A stretch of DNA of 52,623 nt, taken from positions 1 through 52,623 of the forward strand of contig JAYEJW010000614.1 of the NCBI GenBank assembly GCA_034716535.1, in the 5' to 3' direction. Shown here one piece after another: positions 24,917 through 33,660 of the stretch (position 1 is the first letter of the stretch; each line of letters starts with the position of its first letter). The translations under genes and the position numbers were made by a program. The DNA is from JAYEJW01 sp034716535. Its GTDB lineage: Bacteria; Pseudomonadota; Gammaproteobacteria; Chromatiales; Chromatiaceae. Under the pieces are notes generated by a model. The model had not been told where the DNA came from and made no database searches. It worked only from the letters and a program-made list of their open reading frames with translations.

Positions 24917-26698
24917 ATGACCATTTCCCGACGTGAGTTCATCAAGCTACTCGGCATGGCGGGTGCGGCCGGCATGCTGCCCTCGTCCGTCTTCGCCGCG
25001 GCACGGCAGCCCGGGGATCTCTATGAGGTGCCGAAGTTCGGCAACGTCACCCTGCTGCACTTTACCGATACCCATGCCCAGCTCAACCCGGTCTATTTCC
25101 GCGAGCCCAACGTCAATCTCGGCATCGGGGGGGCGCTCGGCAAGGCGCCTCACCTGGTGGGTAAGAACCTGCTCAAGCACTTCGGTGTCGAGCCCGGCGG
25201 TATAGAGGCCCATGCCTTTACCTACCTCAACTTCGACGAGGCCGCCCAGAAGTTCGGAATGGTCGGCGGCTTTGCGCACCTGAAGACACTGGTTGACCGG
25301 ATCCGGTCCGAGCGCGGTGACGGCAACAGCCTCCTCCTCGACGGCGGCGACACCTGGCAGGGCTCAGGCACCGCCTACTGGACCCGCGGCCAGGATATGG
25401 TCGGCGCCTGCAACCTCCTCGGTGTGGACGTCATGACCGGCCACTGGGAGTTCACCTATCTGGACGAGGAGGTCATCAAGAACGTCGGGGAGTTCAAGGG
25501 CGAGTTCGTTGCCCAGAACGTGTCGGTCCGCGAGGAGGCCCTGTTCGACTACAGGTTCGCCGATTTCGGCGGTTTCGACGAGGACGATGGCCTCGCCTTC
25601 AAGCCGTACACCATCAAGGAGGTCGGGGGTGTGAAGGTCGCCGTGATCGGCCAGGCCTTTCCCTACACTCCCATTGCCAACCCGCAACGTTTCATCCCGG
25701 ATTGGACCTTCGGCATCCAGGATGAGCGCATGCAGGAGATCGTCGATCAGGTGCGAGAGGAAGAGAAGCCGGAGCTCGTTGTTGTCCTCTCCCACAATGG
25801 TATGGACGTGGACCTCAAGATGGCTTCGCGCGTCACCGGCATCGATGTCATCTTTGGCGGCCATACCCACGACGGCATTCCGGCCCCCACTCTTGTCGAC
25901 AACGCGGGTGGTAAGACCCTGGTCACCAACGCCGGCTCCAACGGGAAGTTCCTTGGGGTCATGGACCTGGACGTGAAGGACGGAAAGCTGCGTGACTTCC
26001 GCTACCGTCTGCTGCCGGTCTTCTCCAACCTCCTGGAGCCCAATGCGGAGATGGCGAAGTACATCGCCGATGTCCGCGCCCCGCACAAGGACAAGCTGGA
26101 GGAGAAGCTTGCCACCGCCCAGGAAACCCTTTTCCGGCGAGGGAACTTCAACGGCACCTTCGACCAGGTCATCTGCGATGCCCTGCGCAAGGTCAACGAT
26201 GCGCAGGTCAGCCTCTCCCCGGGCTTCCGGTGGGGCACAAGCGTCTTGCCCGGCCAGACGATCACCATGGACAACGTGATGGACCAGACCTGCATCACGT
26301 ACCCGGAGACCTACCGCCGGGAGATGAAGGGCAGCGAGATCAAGGCCATTCTCGAAGACGTCTGCGACAACCTGTTCAATCCGGACCCCTACGTCCAGCA
26401 GGGTGGTGATATGGTGCGTCTCGGCGGTCTGGACTATGTTTGTGACCCGACCGAGACCATCGGTAAACGCATCACCGAGATGACCCTGGATGACGGCACC
26501 AAGGTCGAGGCCGACAAGAGCTATACCGTTGCCGGCTGGGCCACGGTCGGCTCCCAGTCACCCGGCGAGCCGATCTGGGAGACCGTTGCCAAGTACCTGC
26601 GTGACGTGAAGACGGTCAAGATCGACAAGCTCAACACGCCTGTGCTCAAGAACGTGACCGGAAATCCGGGGATCGCGGATTACCCCAAGATGGGGTAG
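24917..26698 (+). CDS. soxB: Thiosulfohydrolase SoxB
   Basis: SoxB is the periplasmic di-manganese hydrolase that releases sulfate from cysteine-S-thiosulfonate on SoxY during thiosulfate oxidation. The 593-residue product starts at the ATG at 24917 with GAGGA upstream and carries a Tat signal (SRREFIKLL, R5-R6, cleavage after FAA). Metallophosphoesterase and 5'-nucleotidase motifs are intact: HFTDTHAQLNP (D51, H53), GGDTWQGSGT, TGHWEFTY, LSHNGMDVD and GGHTHDGIP. The C-terminal 5'-nucleotidase domain (about 400-590) is complete. It stands apart from soxXAYZ, none of which is in the window, as is usual in sulfur-storing bacteria with a branched Sox pathway lacking SoxCD. Regulation by the divergent TtrS-like kinase is plausible. 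Confidence 0.96.
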   Translation: MTISRREFIKLLGMAGAAGMLPSSVFAAARQPGDLYEVPKFGNVTLLHFTDTHAQLNPVYFREPNVNLGIGGALGKAPHLVGKNLLKHFGVEPGGIEAHAFTYLNFDEAAQKFGMVGGFAHLKTLVDRIRSERGDGNSLLLDGGDTWQGSGTAYWTRGQDMVGACNLLGVDVMTGHWEFTYLDEEVIKNVGEFKGEFVAQNVSVREEALFDYRFADFGGFDEDDGLAFKPYTIKEVGGVKVAVIGQAFPYTPIANPQRFIPDWTFGIQDERMQEIVDQVREEEKPELVVVLSHNGMDVDLKMASRVTGIDVIFGGHTHDGIPAPTLVDNAGGKTLVTNAGSNGKFLGVMDLDVKDGKLRDFRYRLLPVFSNLLEPNAEMAKYIADVRAPHKDKLEEKLATAQETLFRRGNFNGTFDQVICDALRKVNDAQVSLSPGFRWGTSVLPGQTITMDNVMDQTCITYPETYRREMKGSEIKAILEDVCDNLFNPDPYVQQGGDMVRLGGLDYVCDPTETIGKRITEMTLDDGTKVEADKSYTVAGWATVGSQSPGEPIWETVAKYLRDVKTVKIDKLNTPVLKNVTGNPGIADYPKMG

Positions 26699-26759
26699 CC
26701 GGTCGCTCGACGGTGGGACCAAAGAGCCCCCTCAGACTTTCAAGCTCCCTGCACAAGAC

Positions 26760-26783
26760 GGGCGCAGCCTTCCGGCTTCGCCC
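26760..26783 (+). terminator. Possible soxB terminator
   Basis: GGGCG-C-AGCC, loop TTCC, GGCT-T-CGCCC forms a nine-pair stem with one mismatch, followed by GTTTGG. It lies 62 bases after the soxB stop. The U-tract is weak. Confidence 0.35.
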
Positions 26784-26844
26784 GTTTGGTGCATTGCGTC
26801 CTCTTTTGTGGCGCCCAGCGCGGGTGGATGCTCCTTCCCGATTC

Positions 26845-27654
26845 ATGATCCGCCATCGACGTCTGGCATTCCTTTTTCTTCTTTGTCTTTCCGTTGAAAC
26901 CGTAACAGCGGCATCGGCTTTCTCCGTCGAGCATCAGGGGATCGGATTCGATGTCTATCGCCTGGACAAGGGAGAAGAGCAGCACTTGCAGTTCTTTTGG
27001 AAGAGACAGGACGACACGCCCTATTCAAGCATTCAAGCGTTGAAAGCGGATGTGGAAGAGCAGGGAGGAGAGCTTGTGTTTGCGGTCAACGGGGGGATCT
27101 ACTCGAAGCAGTTCACTCCGCTGGGGCTCTACATCGAGAACGGCAGACGCTACTTTCAGCTGAACAAGGGGCGTGGAGGCGGAAACTTCTTCCTCAAGCC
27201 CAACGGCGTCTTTTACGTCACGGAAAAAGGCGCGGGCGTCGTCGATACGGAGAAGTACAAGCCGAATCGGAAAGTCCTCAATGCCGTCCAGTCCGGACCG
27301 ATGCTGGTGACCGAGGGAAACGTCCATCCACGCTTCATCAAGGGATACCACAGCAAGCATATTCGCAACGGCGTGGGCGCCGACAGGGAAGGCAGGGTGG
27401 TTTTTGCGATCTCCAACATGCCCGTCAACTTCTATGATTTCGCGTCGTTCTTCAAGGACGCGCTCCAATGTCCGAACGCGCTCTACCTCGACGGGAAGAT
27501 ATCGACGATGTACTTGCCGGAATTGAGTCGCCATAGCGCGTGGGCATGGCGCCCCTTCACAACGATGATAGGCATCATCAGCCACCCATCCGCTACTTCT
27601 CAAACGGAAGGCGCCGCCCCGGGCACTCGGGACAGGCGGGATCCATCAAGGTGA
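26845..27654 (+). CDS. DUF2233/phosphodiester-glycosidase-family exported protein
   Basis: A 269-residue protein with an N-terminal signal peptide (MIRHRRLAFLFLLCLSVET, cleavage near TAA). The mature part matches the DUF2233 (NAGPA-like, YigE-type) domain: AVNGGIYSKQFTPLGLYIENG, FFLKPNGVFYVT, AVQSGPMLV and RNGVGADREGRVVFAIS, ending with DGKISTMY near the C-terminus. Such proteins are thought to act on phosphodiester-linked sugars, but most bacterial members are uncharacterised. The ATG at 26845 begins the signal peptide; the frame is open to 26713. The stop codon TGA (27652-27654) lies inside the terminal inverted repeat of a MITE-like element, so the last residues and stop may have been altered by that insertion. 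Confidence 0.8.
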   Translation: MIRHRRLAFLFLLCLSVETVTAASAFSVEHQGIGFDVYRLDKGEEQHLQFFWKRQDDTPYSSIQALKADVEEQGGELVFAVNGGIYSKQFTPLGLYIENGRRYFQLNKGRGGGNFFLKPNGVFYVTEKGAGVVDTEKYKPNRKVLNAVQSGPMLVTEGNVHPRFIKGYHSKHIRNGVGADREGRVVFAISNMPVNFYDFASFFKDALQCPNALYLDGKISTMYLPELSRHSAWAWRPFTTMIGIISHPSATSQTEGAAPGTRDRRDPSR

Positions 27655-27841
27655 TTAGCGCTATTCCTGAGCCGGAACGATCAAGGCCGATCGAAGCCGT
27701 AGGTCGGGTTCGGCGCGCTCGTAAGGTACTGAACTATTGTGACGAACCTCGTGCGCGCCGCAACCCGACTCCTCCCGGGCATGTCGGGTTACGCTTTGCT
27801 AACCCGACCTACGGTTCGGCCGAGTTTCGACGCTAATCACT
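27650..27841 (+). mobile_element. MITE-like element, copy 1 (192 bp)
   Basis: Bounded by perfect 10-bp terminal inverted repeats GTGATTAGCG (27651-27660) and CGCTAATCAC (27831-27840), and flanked by an 8-bp direct repeat TCCATCAA (27642-27649 and 27842-27849) that looks like a target-site duplication. Inside is a perfect 14-bp inverted repeat, CCGTAGGTCGGGTT (27697-27710) with AACCCGACCTACGG (27801-27814). It has no coding capacity. A closely related shorter copy lies at 47562-47709. The element follows the DUF2233 gene and supplies its stop codon. Confidence 0.8.
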
Positions 27842-27878
27842 TCCATCAATGCCTCCTTAGGCGTCAAGGCACGCCTGA

Positions 27879-28307
27879 TTACCCAGAGATGTAGTGCTCC
27901 AGCTGCTCGATGATGAACTGCTGCTCGGATATGATGGACTTGACCAAATCACCAATAGAAACCAGTCCTACCAACTGGCCGCTTTCGATGACGGGTAGGT
28001 GGCGGACACGTTTTTCCGTCATCACGGCCATACACTCCTCCACGGATTGATCCGGTGCAGCACAGACAACGCGTGCCGTCATGATGTCCTTGACCGGCGT
28101 GTTCCGTGACGAGCGCCCCTCGAGCGCCACGTTCCGCGCGTAATCCCGCTCCGAGACGAGCCCGACGGGCTTGCCGTTCTCCAGGACGATGAGGGCGCCG
28201 ATCTTTTGCTCGGCCATCAACTCTAGCGCGTCGTAAACCAGGTCGTCGGGTCCAATGGAAGACACCTCGTGGCCTTTTTCATCGAGCAACTCTTTGATCG
28301 TTCTCAC
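27879..28307 (-). CDS. CBS-pair domain protein
   Basis: A 142-residue stand-alone CBS-domain pair, a cytoplasmic module that usually binds adenine nucleotides and signals energy state. CBS1 spans about residues 10-65 (DALELMAEQKIGALIVL, GLVSERDYAR) and CBS2 about 75-130 (VKDIMT, ECMAVMTEKRVRHLPVI, GLVSIGDLVK). The GTG at 28307 was chosen because AGGAGG lies 4 bases upstream; the open frame extends to 28388 without similarity. It is the last gene on the minus strand after the GGDEF-EAL gene, 100 bases away. Single CBS-pair proteins of this type are common in proteobacteria; the effector is unknown. Confidence 0.88.
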   Translation of the reverse strand: MRTIKELLDEKGHEVSSIGPDDLVYDALELMAEQKIGALIVLENGKPVGLVSERDYARNVALEGRSSRNTPVKDIMTARVVCAAPDQSVEECMAVMTEKRVRHLPVIESGQLVGLVSIGDLVKSIISEQQFIIEQLEHYISG

Positions 28308-28407
28308 TGAACCTCCTCGGCGCTTGCCTGAGATGGGATCAGGCCCCGCGCGTTCGTTGTTGTAGTCACATCGTAAGGATATTAGCAAAGCTGGTGTAAC
28401 TGCTCCA

Positions 28408-31400
28408 TCACGCGGATGCTAGGTCTTCGGGTGCCGGAGCTGCGCTGGGGAGTAGAACCCGGCGAGCCAGGCGGGGTATGCTTTGCGCGTCAACGGGTTG
28501 ACTGAACAAATTGCCCTGGGCGCGGCTACATCCGAGCCGCTTCAGGAAGCTAAGATGCTCCCGTCGCTCAACGCCCTCCGCCACGACCTCCAGCTCCAGG
28601 CTGCGCGCCATGGCGACGATGGCCTCGACCAGAGAGGCATCGCCGGGATCCTCCGGCACACCCACCATGAAGGAACGGTCGATCTTGATCGAGTCCATGG
28701 GGAAGCGTTTGAGATAACCCAGGGACGAGTAGCCGGTGCCGAAGTCGTCCACCGCCAGACCGACACCGAGGGCCTTGATCTCGTCCATCCAGCGGTGCGT
28801 CGATTCGGAGCCTTCGAGCATAAGACCTTCGGTGATCTCCAGGGTCAGGGCGCCGGGCGGCAATCCCGTCCGTTCCAGGACCTCCCCCACCTGGGCGGTC
28901 GACAGCCCGAGCGGTAGCTGGCGGCTGGAGAGATTGACGCTGATTCCGAGCCGCAGTCCCTCGGTTCGCCAGGCGCTGACTTGGGAGCAGGCGGTCAGCA
29001 AGACCCAGCGGCCGATCGAGCTGATCAGCCCCGTTTCCTCTGCCAGTGGAATGAAGCGGTCCGGCGCCACTAGGCCGTACTTCGGATGGCGCCAGCAAAG
29101 CAGTGCCTCGACCGCCACGATCTCGCCGGTGGAAATGTCGACGATGGGTTGGTAATTGACGGCAAGCTGTTCTTGCTCTATGGCCTGGCGCAGGTCGCGC
29201 TCCAGTGCCATGCGCTGGTGGACTTGTTCGTTCATCTCCCGGGTGAAGAAAGCGTAATTGTTGTGTCCGGCTTGCTTGGCTCGATACATGGCCATGTCCG
29301 CGTTGCGCAGAAGGGTATTGGCGTCTGTGGAGTCTTCTGGATAGAGGGTCACGCCAATGCTTGCCCCCATGAATATCTCCCGTGACGCCAGGTCGAATGG
29401 CGGCTCGATGGCGGCAATGAGTTTCTTGGCTACCTCCGCGGCGTCGTCCGCCGTTCGTACGTCCTCCAGCAAGACGACGAACTCGTCTCCGCCGAAGCGG
29501 GCCAAGGTGTCTACCTCGCGCACACAAGAGCCCAGCCGCTCGGCCACCTGCTGCAGTAGCTCGTCACCCACCGCGTGGCCAAGCGTATCGTTGACCCACT
29601 TGAACCTCTCCAGATCGACGAACAACAGAGCCGCCGACCAGCCCTCCTGACGCGCGCTCGCCAGCGCATGGTGCAGGCGATCCTTGAGCAGGGAGCGGTT
29701 GGGCAGGCCGGTGAGCGGGTCAAAATTGGCCTGGTGGAGAATCTTCTCCTCGTCCTGTTTTCGGCGCGTGATGTCGGTGAAGACTGCGACGTACTCCCGG
29801 ACCTCTTCTGCTGTGTTGCTGATAGCGGTGAGCGACAGCCATTGCGGATAGACGCTGCCGTCCTTGCGTCGATTCCAGATTTCACCGTTCCAGTAGCCCT
29901 TGCTCCGCAGGCTGTCCCACATCGCGTCGTAGAAGGCTTGGTCGTGCCGACCGGAGCTGAGGATGCTGGGATTGCGCCCGATCACCTCTGCCGCCTCATA
30001 GCCCGTGATGCGGGTAAAGGCGGGATTGACGGTCTTGATGTGGTTGTTGGCGTCCGTGACCATGATTCCTTCGATGGTCCTGTCGAAGACTATGGCGTTC
30101 ATACGCAGCTGGTTTTCCGTCCGCTTGCGGGCGGTGATGTCCTCCTTGACGGCGATGAAGTGGGTGATCTTCCCTGCTGCGTCGCGTACGGGCGAAATCG
30201 AGGCCGCCTCCCAGTAGATCGACCCGTCCTTGTGCCGATTGTGGAACTGCCCACGCCATACCTCTCCGGACAAGATCGTGTTCCATAGTTCCTTGTACTC
30301 TTCCGGCGATTTGTCTCCCGACTTGAGCAGCCGTGGATTCCGTTGCAGGACCTCCGCCGCGCTGTACCCCGTAGCCGCCTCGAATTTGGGATTGACGTAC
30401 TCGATGTTGCCGTCGGTGTCCGTGATGATTATGGTGGACGGGCTCTGCTCCAGCGCCCGGTCCAGCTTGCGTAGCTCGAGCTCCCTGCGTTTTGTCTCGG
30501 TGACGTCCACCCGCACGCACACCAGTTCTCCGGCAGAGGTAAAGGTGTCGCTGGCCAGGAACCAGCGTCCGTCCGTCAGTTGCTCCATATGGGAGCGGCC
30601 GTCCTCGTTCGGTTGATCCGATCGGCAGACGGGCCCGTCTTCACCCGCACTGATGGGACTCACGAATGCGCCGGCCTCAACGTTGCGATGCCGGATGTCT
30701 TCCAGCATTACGCCCGGGTGTAGCGATTCCGCCAACCAGGGATAGAACTCCACATATTTCCGGTTGTGCAGCACCAGGCGACCGTCGGAAGCGAACAGTG
30801 CGAATGCCTCGGAGAGACTCTCCACCGCATCACGCAACTGCCTCCAGGCTCGCTCCGCCCGGATACGGGTCGCGTAGAGATCCCGCAACGCCAGACCCAG
30901 GGCAACAAAAAGGAGGAGCGTGGCTGCCAGCAAGATCAGGTTGAGGCGACCCCAACGGTCGCTCTCTCGGGCGTAGAAATCCGTGAGGGCCTTGTAGACT
31001 TCGTTGAAACGCGGGGTGCTCGGGACCGACATGTAGCGCTCGCGAAGCTCCGCCATCTCGCTCATGAGCTTGAGGTTCGCCCGTGTGTGGAAGATGGCGT
31101 CGTCGAAGACTGACCGCTCGGGCAGGCTCACCTCGGCGAAGGCCTCGATTTCGTCGATGCGCCTCTCGATGCTCGGAGCATCCAGCTCGCTTGGCAGGAG
31201 GTTGTAGCTATAGAGCTCATTGAGCAAACGCGATATCTGATCGCCGAGCTCGTGGTTGAGGGCGGTTAGCTCCCGTTCGGCCAGCGGCAGGAAATGCAGA
31301 CCGTTGCGCACCAGAGCGGCTTTGGATTTCAGGTGCTCCAGCAGAGCGAACTTTTGCTCGAGGACAGCGAGATAGGGCGCTACGCCGCCGGGTAGGTCAG

Positions 31401-31689
31401 GTTCTCTCCCTAGAGGCGGATCCAGGTCGGGGGACTCGAACTGGGCCTTGATCCGGCGCATCTTCTGCACGGTGGTCACGAACGGGTCGTATTGCACAAG
31501 GAGGAAAGAGGTCGCCCGCAATACGTCCAGGTCGAGGTTGTCCTCTGCCTGTTTTAACTGCAGCAGCAGCTCGAGGCGCCGGTTCTGCTGCTCGATGTCG
31601 AGCGATTGGGAGCGGAAAAGAAAAATGACGAAAGCGACGCTGACGACCAGCAAGGCGTACGCAATGAAATAGATTCGGCCCGCCTTCAT
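28408..31689 (-). CDS. Membrane-bound PAS-GGDEF-EAL c-di-GMP enzyme
   Basis: A 1093-residue protein predicted to make and/or break cyclic di-GMP. An N-terminal membrane helix (about 5-25), a long helical periplasmic sensor region (about 26-250, double-helical DAHL type by pattern), a second helix (about 250-270), a degenerate PAS (about 280-400), two clear PAS/PAC units (about 405-530 and 535-660), a GGDEF domain with intact RFGGDEF and an inhibitory-site RxxD (REVD) just before it, and an EAL domain with EALLCWRH, ISVNLSSRQ, EITEG, DDFGTGYSS, IKIDRSF and VAEGVE. The usual Arg after EALL is Cys, and QGxLFSxP is present. Both active sites look usable. The ATG overlaps the peroxidase stop (ATGA), so it is the third gene of an operon with the DUF815 ATPase and the di-haem peroxidase. 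Confidence 0.93.
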   Translation of the reverse strand: MKAGRIYFIAYALLVVSVAFVIFLFRSQSLDIEQQNRRLELLLQLKQAEDNLDLDVLRATSFLLVQYDPFVTTVQKMRRIKAQFESPDLDPPLGREPDLPGGVAPYLAVLEQKFALLEHLKSKAALVRNGLHFLPLAERELTALNHELGDQISRLLNELYSYNLLPSELDAPSIERRIDEIEAFAEVSLPERSVFDDAIFHTRANLKLMSEMAELRERYMSVPSTPRFNEVYKALTDFYARESDRWGRLNLILLAATLLLFVALGLALRDLYATRIRAERAWRQLRDAVESLSEAFALFASDGRLVLHNRKYVEFYPWLAESLHPGVMLEDIRHRNVEAGAFVSPISAGEDGPVCRSDQPNEDGRSHMEQLTDGRWFLASDTFTSAGELVCVRVDVTETKRRELELRKLDRALEQSPSTIIITDTDGNIEYVNPKFEAATGYSAAEVLQRNPRLLKSGDKSPEEYKELWNTILSGEVWRGQFHNRHKDGSIYWEAASISPVRDAAGKITHFIAVKEDITARKRTENQLRMNAIVFDRTIEGIMVTDANNHIKTVNPAFTRITGYEAAEVIGRNPSILSSGRHDQAFYDAMWDSLRSKGYWNGEIWNRRKDGSVYPQWLSLTAISNTAEEVREYVAVFTDITRRKQDEEKILHQANFDPLTGLPNRSLLKDRLHHALASARQEGWSAALLFVDLERFKWVNDTLGHAVGDELLQQVAERLGSCVREVDTLARFGGDEFVVLLEDVRTADDAAEVAKKLIAAIEPPFDLASREIFMGASIGVTLYPEDSTDANTLLRNADMAMYRAKQAGHNNYAFFTREMNEQVHQRMALERDLRQAIEQEQLAVNYQPIVDISTGEIVAVEALLCWRHPKYGLVAPDRFIPLAEETGLISSIGRWVLLTACSQVSAWRTEGLRLGISVNLSSRQLPLGLSTAQVGEVLERTGLPPGALTLEITEGLMLEGSESTHRWMDEIKALGVGLAVDDFGTGYSSLGYLKRFPMDSIKIDRSFMVGVPEDPGDASLVEAIVAMARSLELEVVAEGVERREHLSFLKRLGCSRAQGNLFSQPVDAQSIPRLARRVLLPSAAPAPEDLASA

Positions 31690-32666
31690 GGTTCCAGTCG
31701 TGCGTGCTCTCCCACCAGGCTTTCGAGAAACGCCGAGATGGCTGTGACATGCTCATCGGGGATCTCACGCCCCAGTTGGTATCGCCCCATCATCTCGATG
31801 GCGTTCTCCAGGGTGGTGGCGTTCCCATCGTGAAAATAGGGTGGGGTGCGCACCGCCAACCGCAGGCTCGGGACCTTGAAATGGTAACGGTCCTCTTCTT
31901 CGCCGGTGACATTGAGGCGACCCAGATCCACATCCTCGATCTCCCCGCCGCGATCGGCGAAATAGTCGCCAAAGGTGCCCATGCGCTGAAACATGTTTCC
32001 CCCAACGCTCATCCCCTGGTGGCAGGCTGCACAACCGTAAGACTTGAACAGGTCATAGCCCTCTCTCTCCTGCTCGCTGAGGGCCTCTTCGTCACCCCAG
32101 AGCCATCGGTCGAACCGCGAGTTCGGCGTGGTCAAGGAGCGTTCGAACGTGGCGATGGCGTCCCTGATCGTGGCCGGCGTAATGCCTTCCTCGTAGATCG
32201 CTCCAAAGTCCGCGGCGTACTTGGGGTCCAGCTCCAGCTTCGTAACCACGTCGGGCCAGTTGGTGTCCATCTCCGCCGGGTTGTGCAACGGGTCGTCCAC
32301 CTGCTCTTCCAAGGTACGGGCGCGTCCGTCCCAAAGCTGCGCCACATTGAAGCGGGTGTTGAACACCGTGGGCGAGTTGATCACGCCTTGTGCACCCCTG
32401 ATCCCAATGGATCGGGGCAGTCCGTCCGCGCCACCCTCGCCCAAACGGTGGCAACGGGCGCAGCTGACGGTGTCGTCGGCGGACAGTCGGGGATCGTTGA
32501 ACAGGCGTTCTCCCAGCTCGACTTTGCAGAGATGCTGATCGTGGGCGCTGGGGATGGGCTGGATCGGCTCCGTTGCCGGCGGCTCCTGTGACCAGAGAGG
32601 GACCGATAGTAAGGTCGCGAGTCCGATCACCGAGGTCCTCAGTCCCAAGTCTGTGCGCGCGTTCAT
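31686..32666 (-). CDS. Di-haem cytochrome c peroxidase/MauG family protein
   Basis: A 326-residue exported di-haem protein. A signal peptide (about 1-27, hydrophobic VIGLATLLSVPLW) is followed by two haem c sites, CARCH (C69-H73) and CAACH (C212-H216). The segments NSPTVFNTRF, LWDGRARTLEEQ and the C-terminal RTPPYFHDG and TLENAIEMMGRYQLG are typical of bacterial CcpA and MauG-like proteins. It probably reduces peroxide, or oxidises another periplasmic substrate, using electrons from c-type cytochromes. Its stop overlaps the start of the PAS-GGDEF-EAL gene by four bases, and the DUF815 ATPase gene lies 23 bases upstream. A periplasmic redox function next to a c-di-GMP enzyme suggests that redox state could be sensed; that is inference. 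Confidence 0.92.
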   Translation of the reverse strand: MNARTDLGLRTSVIGLATLLSVPLWSQEPPATEPIQPIPSAHDQHLCKVELGERLFNDPRLSADDTVSCARCHRLGEGGADGLPRSIGIRGAQGVINSPTVFNTRFNVAQLWDGRARTLEEQVDDPLHNPAEMDTNWPDVVTKLELDPKYAADFGAIYEEGITPATIRDAIATFERSLTTPNSRFDRWLWGDEEALSEQEREGYDLFKSYGCAACHQGMSVGGNMFQRMGTFGDYFADRGGEIEDVDLGRLNVTGEEEDRYHFKVPSLRLAVRTPPYFHDGNATTLENAIEMMGRYQLGREIPDEHVTAISAFLESLVGEHARLEP

Positions 32667-32689
32667 GTTTTGTCAGGAATCTGCCGATC

Positions 32690-33547
32690 TCACTCCAACC
32701 CTCCAGCCCAGTCGCATGCGAACTGCCGGGCAGTGCGGCCATTGCGCGACCCACGGCGAAGAGCCCACTGCAAGGCCGCCTGGTCGATGTCCGAGCGGTC
32801 GTTGGTCGCCACCCCGAGCCGCCTCAGCCAGTGGTGGACGATCTGCAGGTACTGGTCCTGGCTGAACGGGTGGAAGGAGATCCAGAGCCCGAATCGGTCG
32901 GAGAGGGAGATCTTCTCCTCTACACTCTCTCCCTGGTGGATCTCTCCATCTACGTTTCGGGCCTCGCGGTTCTCGCGCTGAAACTCCGGCAGCAGGTGGC
33001 GACGGTTGGAGGTGGCGTAGATGAGCAGGTTCTCCGGTGCCGCGCTGATCGAGCCGTCGAGCGCGGCCTTCAGCGCCTTGTAGCCGGACTCGCTGGCCTC
33101 GAAGGAAAGGTCGTCGCAGAAGAGGATGAAGTGCTCGGGGCGGTAGCGGACCAGCTCCAGGATGTCCGGCAGGTCGACGAGGTCGTCCTTGTCCACCTCG
33201 ACCAATCGCAGTCCCTGGCTGCGCAGGTTGGTGAAAACCGCCTTGATGAGAGAGGACTTGCCGGTGCCGCGGGAGCCCCACAGGAGGACATTGTTGGCGC
33301 TCTTGCCGGCGAGGAACTGAAGGGTGTTACGTGTAATCTCACGCTTTTGCCGCTCAAGACAGAGCAGGTCATCCAGCGCCAGGCGGTGGGGGTGGGCGAG
33401 CGTCTGCAGATGGCCGCGTGCTCCGAGCTTGCGCCAACGGAACGCCTCGGCGCCCCAGTCGGGCGTGGCAGGACTGGTGGGCAGCAGGGCCTCGAGCCGG
33501 TCGATCAGTGCCGCCGCGCGGTCAACGAGTGCCGAGACGTCGCTCAT
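32690..33547 (-). CDS. DUF815 family P-loop ATPase
   Basis: A 285-residue AAA-like ATPase of the DUF815 family. P-loop GSRGTGKSS lies at 91-99 after the conserved NNVLLW. Walker B is LFCDDLSFE, then LIYATSNRRHLLPE, and a C-terminal region with RFGLWISFHPF and GRTARQFACDW. The family is widespread in proteobacteria and has no established function; it resembles DnaA/IstB-type loader ATPases in fold. The ATG at 33547 starts the operon with the di-haem peroxidase and GGDEF-EAL genes (23-bp gap, then 4-bp overlap). It lies 113 bases downstream of ettA on the same strand, so a longer transcript is possible. Confidence 0.9.
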   Translation of the reverse strand: MSDVSALVDRAAALIDRLEALLPTSPATPDWGAEAFRWRKLGARGHLQTLAHPHRLALDDLLCLERQKREITRNTLQFLAGKSANNVLLWGSRGTGKSSLIKAVFTNLRSQGLRLVEVDKDDLVDLPDILELVRYRPEHFILFCDDLSFEASESGYKALKAALDGSISAAPENLLIYATSNRRHLLPEFQRENREARNVDGEIHQGESVEEKISLSDRFGLWISFHPFSQDQYLQIVHHWLRRLGVATNDRSDIDQAALQWALRRGSRNGRTARQFACDWAGGLE

Positions 33548-33660
33548 GGGTCTTACGTTCGCTCAGGTGTGCCGCGGCCTTGAGTTGCATCTACAGGGCA
33601 TTCGGCACGCGGTTGGGCGCTGCCTGATCGCGCCATGTGCCCGAGGGTTCTCCACGGGCC

